DNA from: Neoarius graeffei | Lineage: Eukaryota; Chordata; Actinopteri; Siluriformes; Ariidae | Assembly: GCF_027579695.1 (NCBI RefSeq) | Contig: NC_083571.1 | Coordinates: 33,770,443 to 33,834,442 of the forward strand | Direction: 5' to 3' | Length of the DNA: 64,000 nucleotides | The notes under the pieces: model-generated | The model's input: only the letters and a program-made list of their open reading frames with translations | Databases searched by the model: none | What the model was told of the DNA's origin: nothing | Program-made: the position numbers and the translations under genes | Shown here: one piece after another, positions 1 through 9,868 of the stretch | Position numbering within the stretch: position 1 is the first letter of the stretch | Layout: every line of letters begins with the position of its first letter

Positions 1-575
1 TATGTGAAATTTTTATTCCAAGAGAAAGCTTGCAATGAAGTTGTCTGTGCTTTCAGAGCTAGCGTTAACGTTGCAATAACTATGCAGTCTGGTTAGTCAA
101 ATGACTTTCTATGGATTTGCCCGCCAAGTTGCCGTAGCCTTGTCCACGGCTAACGTTTACACATAGCTAGTTAACTGTTAGTTAGCATGTAAAAACAGAG
201 TTATGCTAACATGAATAACGTTAACTTATCTGAAGTCCTTTCAGTAATATGTTTTAGCATAATCCTGACAAATAAACAGAATGTAGAAATCTTTCTTTTC
301 TAGTAACGTTAGCTACCCAATATGAGTTTGAGTTTGAAAAGCGTTTGCTAGCATGTCAGGTGGAGCTTCACTGACTAGCTAGCTTAACGTTAAACCACCA
401 TGATGTCACAGCATGCGTCCATTTTGTGAATTCACAAAATAATCCAGTCAGTTGCTTCAAAGGCATGAGGTGTGTCAATAATATAACAATGCGTTGACAG
501 AAAATGTACTTTTAATACTTAAGTATTTTTAAAAGCAAGTACTTCAGTACTTTAACTTAAGTAAAAAATTGACTG
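1..575 (-). mobile_element. Truncated copy of the CAGAGGTGG hAT-like/BED element
   Basis: The segment matches, in reverse orientation, the left part of the elements at 14448-15607 and 40197-41411. Shared features are the AAGTACTTGCTTTTAAAAATA stretch and the GCTAGCTAGTCAGTGAAGC-like interior. It is cut by the window edge on one side, and similarity stops near 575, before the terminal CAGAGGTGG. It is therefore an incomplete copy with no usable reading frame. Confidence 0.7.
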
Positions 576-589
576 GACAACTGACTGGG

Positions 590-1385
590 ATGTATGGATG
601 CTGTCAGTCCTCCACTTGCTTGCTCACTTGAGTTTGTTGATGGTGTAGTGGGCTCCCGGGGTGCCCTCATGCCTGTGTTACCTTCTGGCTCTCCCCTTTT
701 AGTTATGCTGTCATAGTTAGTTTTGCCGGAGTCCCTGCTTGTACTCAGCGCAATATGTATACTGCTCCTACTTATTCAGGTGACATTGGGCATACCTAAC
801 AACCTGTGTTCCCCCCTCCCCCATCTGTCCCTCTGTGTTACATGTCAATCCTGAGATCGACATGCTGCTCCTCGGACCTGACTGATCCATCCTGATGCCC
901 TGTGTCCGGCTGGAGTCTCATCACATCGCTCCTGTGGAGGACGGTCCCATATGGACAGTTAAAAGTCACACTTGGAAGACACTCTGGACACTTACAATAA
1001 TGCTTTTATGGCTGAGGACTACAGTTGACTTGCTAACTTTAGGACTGCAGTTGTCATGAACAGTTTTGCACTCAAGTTTCCATCAATGAAGAGTTTATAA
1101 CATCAGCGAAACTGACTTCATGTTAAAACTGTTAATGTTATCGTCATATTGTCTGTTGTTGCCCAAATGAGGATGGGTTCCCTTTTGAGTCTGGTTCCTC
1201 TCAAGGTTTCTTCCTCATGTCGTCTAAGGGAGTTTTTCCTTGCCACCGTCACCACAGGCGTGCTCATTGGGGATAGATTAGGGATAAAATTAGCTCATGT
1301 TTTAAGTCATTCAAATTCTGTAAAGCTGCTTTGCAACAATGTTTATTGTTAAAAGCGCTATACAAATGAACTTGACAACTTTCAC
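590..1385 (+). mobile_element. LINE 3'-end-like repeat (L2/CR1 type suspected)
   Basis: The block from about 1150 has the wording of a common fish LINE 3' untranslated end: TTTCTTCCTCATGTCGTCTA, then GGAGTTTTTCCTTGCCACCG, then TTGTTAAAAGCGCTATACAA and an A/T-rich end. The short frame at 1149-1352 inside it is incidental. Assignment to an L2-like clade is from recalled pattern only. The upstream part (590-1140) carries no recognisable reverse transcriptase. Confidence 0.45.
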
Positions 1386-1439
1386 TTGTATCAGAGTAAC
1401 ATTTGACCAGTGGGTTGCGGTTAAGATAAAGCAGTTGTT

Positions 1440-1743
1440 TTATCTGTAACCGTTTATCCTGTGCAGGGTCACAGGGGGCAAGCTGGAGCCTATCTCAGCT
1501 GACCATGGGTGAGAGGCAGGGTCCACCCTGGACAAGTCACCAGCTATCGCAGGGCTGACACATACACACACAAACAACCATTCACACTCACGGTCAATTT
1601 AGAGCCACCAATTAACTTAACCTGCATATCTTTGGACTATGGGAGGAAACCCACGCAGACACAGAAAGGCCCTCGTCAGCCACTGGGTTCGAACCCAGAA
1701 CCTTCTTGCTGTGAGGCAATAGTGTTAACCACTACACCACCAT
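1440..1743 (-). mobile_element. V-SINE (HE1/DANA-like), interrupted copy
   Basis: This is a reverse copy of the tRNA-headed SINE that recurs through the window: tail CGTTTATCCTGTGCAGGGTC, V-SINE core TCTTTGGACTATGGGAGG, and tRNA-like head with its B-box complement near 1687-1700. The expected head end (ACCATGGCGCC) resumes at 3571. The SINE was therefore split by the element at 1744-3570. Confidence 0.8.
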
Positions 1744-2239
1744 CAGGGGCGTAACTAGGATTTTTCAAAGGGGGGTCACACACTGACTGGCAGCCTGAGT
1801 ACATTATGTAACAAAAAATAATTACCATTGCTAGTTTTAGGTAGCTTAGAAACCGGCTCTTCCATTATTGCTGTTTCTTCCACGTTTTCTTGATGTTGTG
1901 TTCTAGAAACGGCACTAAAACTTACCTTCGAAGCCACAAAATGCAACTTTGATGGAAAAAAAAAGTATAATAAATTGCTTACCTCTCTTCATGTCGAAAG
2001 AAGGAGGAAAGTTTTGCTTGTTTTGACATGGCCAATTATTAACACAAGAGGAAATACTCGTAATTCGCAACTAAAAAGACTGCAGCTACACTGGCAGCTT
2101 GACCATGCTTTCTAGTGTGATCGTGTTGCACTTGCGCAGAACTGTGTCAGTCCTGCATGCCTTGGCTTGTGCACCTCAAGGTGCGCCTCGAGCTGCACGC
2201 GTGCCTAACAAGCTCCGGCGCACGCACCATTAACAAAGA

Positions 2240-2560
2240 ACACCTGTCTTTAATCAATGAACTGCGTTTGGACTATTTAAGGACTGCGCCCATGCAAGGA
2301 TGATGCGAAGTATTACGTCGTGTCTAGTGTGCCTTACTGAGCCTTGTTCCCTGTCCCTGGTCTTGTTGACCTCCTGGTTTTTCAACTCCTGTTTCTCATC
2401 CCTTGATCTTGTATAGTTTTGCCTCTTATATTCTGTCTGTACCTCGATTGACCTCCTGCCTGTTTCCTCGATTACCACTTTGCCTGCTGTTTCGGACTGT
2501 TTGCCTGTTGTGTGCGTTTCACGCACTTTATGCTCATGTCGCACTGTGTATTATTTAACA
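2240..2560. repeat. Pyrimidine-rich repeat, possibly an LTR fragment
   Basis: A C/T-rich stretch has repeated CTTGTTGACCTCCTGGTTTTT and CTGCCTGTTTCCTCGATTAC wording, which recalls the LTR/leader regions of fish Gypsy-type retrotransposons. No terminal TG...CA pair, target duplication or reverse transcriptase is visible. Apparent reading frames on the minus strand are low-complexity by-products. Confidence 0.25.
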
Positions 2561-2682
2561 TATCTGCATTTACATCCACCTCTACCGCACACACTCTGAC
2601 AAACTGGGTTTTCGCACCCAAACCACAGGAAGTCCATACAATGTTATAAAAACCCTAATGAGGCTGAGGTGACAATCTAGTT

Positions 2683-3051
2683 ATCGCATTATCTCTCACC
2701 GCTTTATCGTGTTCTACAGGGTCGCAGGCGAGCTGGAGCCTATCCCAGCTGACTACGGGCGAAAGGCGGGGTACACCCTGGACAAGTCGCCAGGTCATCA
2801 CAGGGCTGACACATAGACACAAACAACCATTCACACTCACATTCACACCTACGGTCAATTTAGAGTCACCAGTTAACCTAACCTGCATGTCTTTGGACTG
2901 TGGGGGAAACCAGAGCATCCGGAGGAAACCCACGCGGACACGGGGAGAACATGCAAACTCCGCACAGAAGGCCTTTGCCAGCCACGGGGCTCGAAGCCGG
3001 ACCTTCTTGCTGTGAGGAGACAGCGCTAACCACTACACCACCGTGCCACCC
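2683..3051 (-). mobile_element. V-SINE (HE1/DANA-like), full length
   Basis: Complete reverse copy: tail end TTATCGCATTATCTCTCACC, core GTCTTTGGACTGTGGGGGAA, and tRNA-like head near 2990-3051 with ACCACTACACCACCGTGCC. A perfect 13-bp target duplication, TGACAATCTAGTT, sits at 2670-2682 and 3052-3064. This shows retroposition into the element at 1744-3570. Confidence 0.9.
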
Positions 3052-3126
3052 TGACAATCTAGTTTTTTTTAAAAATGCTAGAAAAATTACAGTGGGCCCT
3101 TTTCTAATATTCTTATGCGGCTATAC

Positions 3127-3494
3127 GGGCGACACGGTGGTGTAGTGGTTAGCATGGTCACCTCACAGCAAGAAGGTTCCAGGTTCGAACCCAGTGGCCA
3201 GTGGGGGCCTTTCTGTGTGGAGTTTGCATGTTCTCCCCGTGTCTGCGTGGGTTTCCTCTGGGTGCTCCGGTTTCCCCCACAGTCCAAAGACATGCAGTTA
3301 GGTTGACGTGGGGCAGCCTTGGGCTGAGGTGCCCTTGAGCAAGGTACCTGACCCCTGACTGCTCCCCGGGCGCTGTGTGTGGCTGCCCACTGCTCTGGGT
3401 GTGTGTGTGTTCACTGCTTCAGATGGGTTTAATGCAGAGGATGAATTTCACTGTGCTTGAAGTGTGCATGTGACAAATAAAGGTTTCTTCTTCT
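3127..3494 (+). mobile_element. V-SINE with an alternative 3' tail (second subfamily)
   Basis: The tRNA-like head (GGTGGTGTAGTGGTTAGC) and V-SINE core (TTTCCCCCACAGTCCAAAGA) match the main family. After 3305 the sequence switches to a different tail: GAGGTGCCCTTGAGCAAGG, CACTGCTTCAGATGGGTTTA, ATTTCACTGTGCTTGAAGTG and a TTC-rich end. The same tail occurs in reverse at 42641-42994, so this is a distinct SINE subfamily and not a chance fusion. Confidence 0.8.
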
Positions 3495-3604
3495 ACTGAA
3501 AAAATGTATGGTCTGACAAAGGGGGGTGGTCACGGGCACCCCAGGAACCCCCCCCCCAGCTACGCCCCTGACCATGGCGCCTGTAGTGGGATCTGTACTT
3601 TGAC

Positions 3605-4342
3605 TTAAAGGAACAGTCCACCGTACTTCCATAATGAAATATGCTCTTATCTGAATTGAGACGAGCTGCTCCGTACCTCTCCGGGCTTTGCGCGACCTCC
3701 CAGTCAGTCAGACGCAGTCAGACGTGCTGTCACTCCTGTTAGCAATGTAGCTAGGCTCAGCATGGCCAATGGTATTTTTTGGGGCTGTAGTTAGATGCGA
3801 CCAAACTCTTCCACGTTTTTCCTGTTTACATAGGTTTATATGACCAGTGATATGAAACAAGTTCAGTTACACAAATTGAAACGTAGCGATTTTCTATGCT
3901 ATGGAAAGTCCGCACTATAATGACAGGCGTACTAACACCTTCTGCGCGCTTCGACAGTGCATTGATATCTGAGCTCAGATATCAATGCGCTGTCGAAGCG
4001 CGCAGAAGGTGTTAGTACGCCTGTCATTATAGTGCGGACTTTCCATAGCATAGAAAATCGCTACGTTTCAATTTGTGTAACTGAACTTGTTTCATATCAC
4101 TGGTCATATAAACCTATGTAAACAGGAGAAACGTGGAAGAGTTTGGTCGCATCTAACTACAGCCCCAAAAAATACCATTGGCCATACTGAGCCTAGCTAC
4201 ATTGCTAACAGGAGTGACAGCGCGTCTGACTGCGTCTGACTGACTGGGAGGTCGCGCAAAGCTCGGAGAGGTACGGAGCAGCTCGTCTCAATTCAGATAA
4301 GAGCATATTTCATTATGGAAGTATGGTGGACTGTTCCTTTAA
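3605..4342. mobile_element. 738-bp near-perfect palindrome (fold-back element, TTAA borders)
   Basis: The left border TTAAAGGAACAGTCCACC is mirrored by GGTGGACTGTTCCTTTAA at the right. The two arms of about 369 bp meet at GATATCTGAGCTCAGATATC with no spacer. The symmetry centre computed from the borders falls exactly inside GAGCTC at 3971-3976. Only scattered mismatches are seen, for example CACGTTTTTCC against GGAGAAACGTG. The TTAA at each end would fit a TTAA-targeting (piggyBac-like) MITE, but no transposase is present. Confidence 0.85.
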
Positions 4343-4478
4343 GTAATGAAGTTGGGTACTTTGTCCATGTGTGGTCAGGATGTTTTCCCACTTCACACCC
4401 AGTATTCCTGGGAGAGGCTCTGGATCCACAGCAGCCTCACCACGAACAGGGTAATAGCATGTAGGGCTGAGCAATATA

Positions 4479-6076
4479 CAGTGGTGCTTGAAAGTTTGTG
4501 AACCCTTTAGAATTTTCTATATTTTTGCATAAATATGACCTAAAACATCATCAGATTTTCCCACAAGTTCTAAAAGTAGATAAAGAGAACCCAGTTAAAC
4601 AAATGAGACAAAAATATTCTACTTGGTCATTTATTTATTGAGGAAAATTATCCAATATTACATATCTGTGAGTGGCAAAAGTATGTGAACCTTTGCTTTC
4701 AGTATTTGGTGTGACCCCCTTGTGCAGCAATGACTGCAACTAAATGTTTTCAGTAACTGTTGATCACTCCTGCACACCGGCTTGGAGGAATTTTAGCCCA
4801 TTCCTCTGTACAGAACAGCTTCAACTCTGAGATGTTGGTGGGTTTCCTCACATGAACTGCTCGCTTCAGGTCCTTCCACAACATTTCGATTGGATTAAGG
4901 TCAGGACTTTGATTTGGCCATTCCAAAACATTAACTTTATTCTTTAACCATTCTTTGGTAGAACGACTTGTGTGCTTAGGGTCATTTTCTTGCTGCATGA
5001 CCCACCTTCTATTGAGATTCAGTTCGTGGACAGATGTCCTGACATTTTGCTTTAAAATTCGCTGGTATAATTCAGAATTTATTGTTCCGTCAATGATGGC
5101 AAGCCATCCTGGCCCAGATGCAGCAAAACAGGCCCAAACCATGATACTACCACCACCATGTTTCACAGATGGGATAAGGTTCTTATGCTGGAATGCAGTG
5201 TTTTCCTTTCTCCAAACACAATGCTTCTCATTTAAACCAAAAAGTTCTATTTTGGTCTCATCTGTCCACAAAACATTTTTCCAATAGCCTTCTGGCTTGT
5301 CCATGTGATCTTTAGCAAACTGCAGATGAGCAGCAATGTTCTTTTTGGAGACCAGTGGCTTTCTCTTTGCAACCCTGCCATGCACACTTGTTGTTCAGTG
5401 TTCTCCTGATGGTGGACTCATGAACATTAACATTAGCCAATGTGAGAGAAGCCTTCAGTTGCTTAGAAGTTACTCTGGGGTCCTTTGTGAAGTCGCCGAC
5501 TATTACACGCCTTGCTCTTGGACTAATCTTTGTTGGTTGACCACTCCTGGGGAGGGTAACAATGGTCTTGAATTTCCTCCATTTGTACACAGTCTGTCTG
5601 ACTGTGGATTGGTGGAGTCCAAACTCTTTTGAGATGGTTCTGTAACCTTTTCCAGCCTGATGAGCATCAACAACGCTTTTTCTGAGGTCCTCAGAAATCT
5701 CCTTTGTTCGTGCCATGATACACTTCCACAAGCATGTGTTGTGAAGATCAGACTTTGATAGATCCCTGTTCTTTAAATAAAACAGGGTGCCCACTCACAC
5801 CTGATTGTCATCCCATTGATTGCAAACACCTGACTCTGATTTCACCTTCAAATTAACTGCTAAACCTAGAGGTTCACATACTTTTGCCACTCACAGATAT
5901 GGATCATTTTCCTCAATAAATAAATGACCAAGTATAATGTTTTTGTCTCATTTGTTTAACTGGGTTCTCTTTATCTACTTTTAGGACTTGTGTGGAAAAT
6001 CTGATGATGTTTTAGGTCATATTTGTGCAGAAATATAGAACATTCTAAAGGGTTCGCAAACTTTCAAGCACCACTG
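4479..6076 (-). mobile_element. Tc1-like transposon, near complete, decayed
   Basis: The inverted terminal repeats CAGTGGTGCTTGAAAGTTTG and its complement ...CAAGCACCACTG are flanked by TA dinucleotides at 4477-4478 and 6077-6078, the normal Tc1/mariner target site. The 1598-bp length suits a full Tc1-like element. The transposase lies on the minus strand and is frameshifted. A relative lies at 25638-27273, and a solo right end at 27881-28023. Confidence 0.92.
4750..5724 (-). pseudogene. Tc1-like DD34E transposase, frameshifted
   Basis: The reading frame begins at ATG 5722 (MARTKEISEDLRKS) with the paired helix-turn-helix region, including GYRTISKEFGLHQSTVRQTV. It breaks near 5385, where two bases are missing compared with the copy at 26131, then resumes as a 211-residue frame. 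The catalytic triad is visible: D in VLWTDETKIELFG, D in [11 protein letters not shown], and E in [11 protein letters not shown]. In the family this enzyme cuts and pastes the element at TA sites. The two-base deletion makes this copy inactive, although the catalytic half is open. Upstream in-frame residues from 5794 are leader, not transposase. Confidence 0.9.
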
Positions 6077-6652
6077 TATCGTTTTACTATGTGATTATTA
6101 TTGACTTTTTGCCACGATATGCAAAATTTAAAAAAAGCTTTAGATGAACAGCGGCGGCATGGTGGTGTAGTGGTTAGCGCTGTCGCCTCACAGCAAGAAG
6201 GTCCGGGTTCGAGCCCCGTGGCCGGCGAGGGCCTTTCTGTGCAGAGTTTGCATGTTCTCCCCGTGTCTGCGTGGGTTTCCTCCGGGTGCTCCGGTTTCCC
6301 CCACAGTCCAAAGACATGCAGGTTAGATTAACTGGTGACTCTAAATCAGGGGTCACCAAACTGCGGGCCAGATCTGGCCCGCCACCCCCCTTTGACCAGC
6401 CCCTCTGCCCCCCATCACTTGAACCGGCCCTATGAGGCAATCCCCAAAAGTGGTCATGGCCTATTTTTTTAAATTGCTTTTTGGCAAATAATAACATGTC
6501 TGCATCTTGTATTTTGTTGATTTTATCAATTCAAATTGATATTTAGTTATAAAATGAACTATTCATATTTTCCGAATTTTCGTCATATGCTCGCGATCAA
6601 GCAGTGACAGGCAGCGCATGCGCAGAGAACTGTCAGTGTTCAGGACAGCAAA

Positions 6653-7228
6653 ATGGCTAGCGGTAAGCGAAAAGCTGACAGAGAGTGCAGAGTTTTTAAA
6701 GAACAGTGGACCACCGATTATTTTTTCGTTCAGTGTAAGGACCGTGCAGTTTATCTTGTATGTAAAGAAAGTGTGCCGGTTTTCAAAGAATATAATCTGC
6801 GTCGTCACTACGAAACCCGCCACAAAGAGTATGCTAGTTTGCGAGGGCACAACAAGAGAAGACAGGATTCAGAGGATGAAATGCGGACTGGCTGCACAAC
6901 AGAATGTATTCCTTCGCCAAACCCAGATCAACCAGGCTGCTGTCCGAGCTAGCTATAAGGTAGCTCACCTACTAGCTACCCATGGAAAGCCATTTACTGA
7001 TGGGGACTTTGTTAAAGTATGCATGCTTGCTGTGGCCGAGGAGGTGTGTCCCGACAAGAAGGATGCGCTCAATGCGGTGAGTCTCTCCGCACCTACTATG
7101 ACCAGGTGAACCGAAGATTTGGGGGACAACGTGTATGACCAGCTGAATGAGAAAGCGTCAGAATTCGAGTTTTTTGCTTTGGCCATGGATGAGAGCAATG
7201 ACGTGCAGGACACAGCACAACTGCTGTG
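6653..7228 (+). pseudogene. hAT transposase N-terminus (BED zinc finger), truncated and frameshifted
   Basis: The frame from ATG 6653 reads MASGKRKADRECRVFKEQ... with a BED-type finger: a CKES segment that has probably lost one of its cysteines, then NLRRHYETRHKEYASLRG. This is the zinc-finger head of many fish hAT transposases and of domesticated ZBED or GTF2IRD2-type proteins. A frameshift near 6880-6900 moves the continuation (QTQINQAAVRASYKVAHLLA) to another frame. A stop after TMTR at 7107 is followed by a third piece (QLNEKASEFEFFALAMDES). The RNase-H-like core and dimerisation domain are missing. Confidence 0.8.
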
Positions 7229-7324
7229 ATCTATTGCTCATATTATTATAATTTCACTGTTTTTTAAAATGTATTTATTTTATAGGCCTATTTATTTGAC
7301 CTTTATTAAGTGCTGCATACAATT

Positions 7325-7705
7325 CATCTCATCTCATCTCATTATCTCTAGCCGCTTTATCCTTCTACAGGGTCGCAGGCAAGCTGGAGCCTATCCCAGC
7401 TGACTACGGGCGAAAGGCGGGGTACACCCTGGACAAGTCGCCAGGTCATCACAGGGCTGACACATAGACACAGACAACCATTCACACTCACATTCACACC
7501 TACGGTCAATTTAGAGTCACCAGTTAACCTAACCTGCATGTCTTTGGACTGTGGGGGAAACCGGAGCACCCGGAGGAAACCCACGCGGACACGGGGAGAA
7601 CATGCAAACTCCGCACAGAAGGGCCCTCGCCGGCCCCGGGGCTCGAACCCAGGACCTTCTTGCTGTGAGGCGACAGCGCTAACCACTACGCCACCGTGCC
7701 GCCCC
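7325..7705 (-). mobile_element. V-SINE (HE1/DANA-like) inside the hAT element
   Basis: Full-length reverse copy beginning with the (TCATC)n tail and ending at the tRNA-like head ACCACTACGCCACCGTGCC. A perfect 12-bp duplication CTGCATACAATT lies at 7313-7324 and 7706-7717. It is the youngest layer of a three-level nest: SINE in hAT in SINE. Confidence 0.93.
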
Positions 7706-8449
7706 CTGCATACAATTATTATTTATATTATTAATAATATCAACAGGCCTACCTACAATTTATAATTTTCCACTCACCTTTGCCAGTGTCAATCACCTCA
7801 AATAGGCAGATGTTTCTTACCTTGACAGCTTTGATATTATTTTTATTAGAAAATAAATAAATGGAATATCAGTGGTATTTCAAATTAAAACAAAGTGTGA
7901 AGACTTGATTACTACTTTTGCAAACCACTAGTAAAGATAAACAAATATGTGCCAGGAATCAAGTGTTGATATAGTAGTATGGATATAGTAGCGGGGATGG
8001 CCGTGCCAGGCTAGTAATCTCTACTACACAATGAGGCCTGCTGGTGGTCATATTTGTCTGGGTCATAGCCTACAATTCTATGTGATATAGCTGACCCGAC
8101 CCCGGCCCCCATCACAGTCAGGAACGACAATGTGGCCCCCAGAGAAAAAAGTTTGGTGACCCCTGCTCTAAATTGAGCGTAGGTGTGAATGTGAGTGTGA
8201 ATGGTTGTCTGTGTCTATGTGTCAGCCCTGTGATGACCTGGCGACTTGTCCAGGGTGTACCCCGCCCGTAGTCAGCTGGGATAGGCTCCTGCGAGCCTGT
8301 AGAACAGGATAAAGCGGCTAGAGATAATGAGATGAACAGCCTTTCGCATCTTGTGATCAGTATCATCGCAATGCGGTCGGGTGATGGCTGGAGGAAACCT
8401 GCGCGAGACCGGTGCATTTATTAAATACTGACGCTACAGAGGTTCAGAT

Positions 8450-8991
8450 TCGTCAGACACAAAGCGTGAGCCGCCCTTCTTTATGATGATTTAAAAAAAA
8501 AATCCCTCATCCCTCCCCCGCTCAACTTCACTTCACATATGAGGGAGGGCGCGCACGCCGGCATCTCGTCTCGTCTGACGCGTGCGAGACTCTCTCTCTC
8601 TCTCTCTCTCTCTGATAAAAGAGAGGCGTTTCCTCCTCGCGTGCAAAAAAAAAAAAAACAAAGAAGAGGACCGCGGTACTGCAAAGCCGACTCACACTCA
8701 TTCGGCGCGAGCCGCCGCAGAACCGACAGGAAGGTTCACACTCACTCACTCGCGCGCGCTCACATCTGTCTCTGCGGCTGCATTTTTTTTTTAAAGAGCG
8801 CGAGAGCAGGTGCACAGCTGGACACGGATTTTTCCCCCCTAATTATTATTTATTTTAATTTTTTTTTTGCTTTCACTTTTTCATGGACTTTACACCTTTA
8901 TAGATATCCATGTATGTGTGTATCGGGTCTAGTGGCCGCCGTTAGACTGGAAAACCCGAGGCCGTTCACTCTGCGGCGGAAATTACCGGAG
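8450..8991 (+). promoter_or_regulatory. Candidate CpG-rich promoter and non-coding first exon
   Basis: This is the most CpG-rich non-SINE stretch in the window, with CGCGCACGCCGGC, GACGCGTGCGAG, CGGCGCGAGCCGCCGC and GCGCGCGCTC. It ends in a strong splice donor, TTACCGGAG|GTAAGTC, after 8991. A CT tract (8590-8612) is followed by GATAAAAGAG, a weak TATA-like site. No convincing coding frame leaves it, as expected for a 5' untranslated exon. It lies upstream of, and on the same strand as, sorbs2, whose next candidate exon starts at 45605. Joining them is inference; it could belong to a non-coding or different transcript. Confidence 0.5.
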
Positions 8992-9192
8992 GTAAGTCAG
9001 TCAGTCAGTCAGTCAGTGAGCAGCACTGTGGGGCTTCATCCCAAACCGCATTGTCTAGCAGTCTAGACAATGTTCTAGCAGTATGCGCTATGCTCTCGAG
9101 GAGCACTATGTAGCCTATAGGTGGGAGTGTGCGGATTGGAACGCGGCCACATGCAGTGATGGCCGGTTGTCATGGTAACCAGGAAAGCCTCG

Positions 9193-9868
9193 CTGTCATA
9201 GGCCATTTGCAGGAATTGGTCACGTGTCAATTTTCCCCATAGCAACAAGCCCGTGGTGGGCAAGCTAACTTGACATTCCTTGACAACCATAAGAGTTTGC
9301 CTGGCGATGCGATTTCTATAATAGCTGTTTTTACCTTTTCCACTGTCTTTTTTTTTTGACCCGAAATTTCGTCTGTACTTGGAAAACGTTTGTGGTTTTA
9401 ACTTCTGTCGTAAGTTAAAGCGAATCATTGGCCGTAAAAGAGAGTTTTTTTGAACTCAACTTGGTCGCCGCCGAAAGAAATTCACGTGGCGGATTTCTGA
9501 GGTATGTTTATAACTTATAATTTCTCCTTTTCTACCTTTATCATTCGCTTAATGTGTGAAGATTCTTGAAAATAAATACAGATATATCTGTAGATGTGTT
9601 TTTAGCCGATAAGAAGCAGATTTATTCCCCGGTGATTCGCTTTGACTTACGACAGAAGTTAAAACCACAAACTTTTTCCAAGTACAGATGAAAATTCGGG
9701 TCAAAAAAGACAGTGGAAAAGGTAAAAACAGCTATTATAGAAATCGCATCGCCAGTCAAACTCTTATGGTTGTCAAGGAATGTCAAGTTAGCTTGCCCAC
9801 CACGGGCTTGTTGCTATGGGGAAAATTGACACGTGACCACTTCCTGCAAATGGCCTATTGATTGACAG
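9193..9868. mobile_element. Fold-back element with ~235-bp inverted arms
   Basis: The left arm (9193-9427) begins near TAGGCCATTTGCAGGAA, contains TCACGTGTCAATTTTCCCC and ends AAGTTAAAGCGAATCA. The right arm (9633-9868) is its reverse complement with a few mismatches, and a unique spacer of about 205 bp separates them. No transposase is present. It lies only 200 bp downstream of the candidate first-exon donor. Confidence 0.8.

Larger units (their letters stand above)
1744..3570. mobile_element. hAT-like DNA element with CAGGGGCGTA termini
   Basis: The left end CAGGGGCGTAACTAGG and the right end CCAGCTACGCCCCTG form an imperfect terminal inverted repeat of about 16 bp. The element separates the two parts of a V-SINE head. 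ACCAT is repeated at both borders, perhaps the remains of a longer target duplication. The interior has no transposase but carries two more SINEs (2683-3051 and 3127-3494). The CAGGGGYGTA start is typical of non-autonomous hAT elements in fish; the superfamily call is inference. Confidence 0.55.
6347..8165 (+). mobile_element. hAT element with BED-finger transposase remnant
   Basis: The termini CAGGGGTCACCAAACT and AGTTTGGTGACCCCTG are inverted repeats. The flanking CTCTAAAT duplication is the 8-bp size typical of hAT. The element is 1819 bp, including a 381-bp SINE, so its own sequence is too short for a full hAT. It keeps only the 5' coding part of the transposase (6653 on), and is therefore an internally deleted copy. 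Confidence 0.92.
6153..8329 (+). mobile_element. V-SINE split by a hAT insertion
   Basis: The head and core run from 6153 to 6346 (GGTGGTGTAGTGGTTAGCGC, then GTCCAAAGACATGCAGGTTA). The tail resumes at 8166 and ends GCGGCTAGAGATAATG before 8330. The outer target duplication AGATGAACAGC is present at 6142-6152 and 8330-8340. The break falls exactly at CTCTAAAT, duplicated at 6339-6346 and 8166-8173, which is the 8-bp site of the hAT element. Confidence 0.9.

Noticed and set aside
8539..9066. A 175-residue frame over the CpG-rich segment
   Set aside because: It is driven by CT and GC composition, crosses the strong donor at 8992, and contains Ser-Leu and Lys runs from simple repeats.
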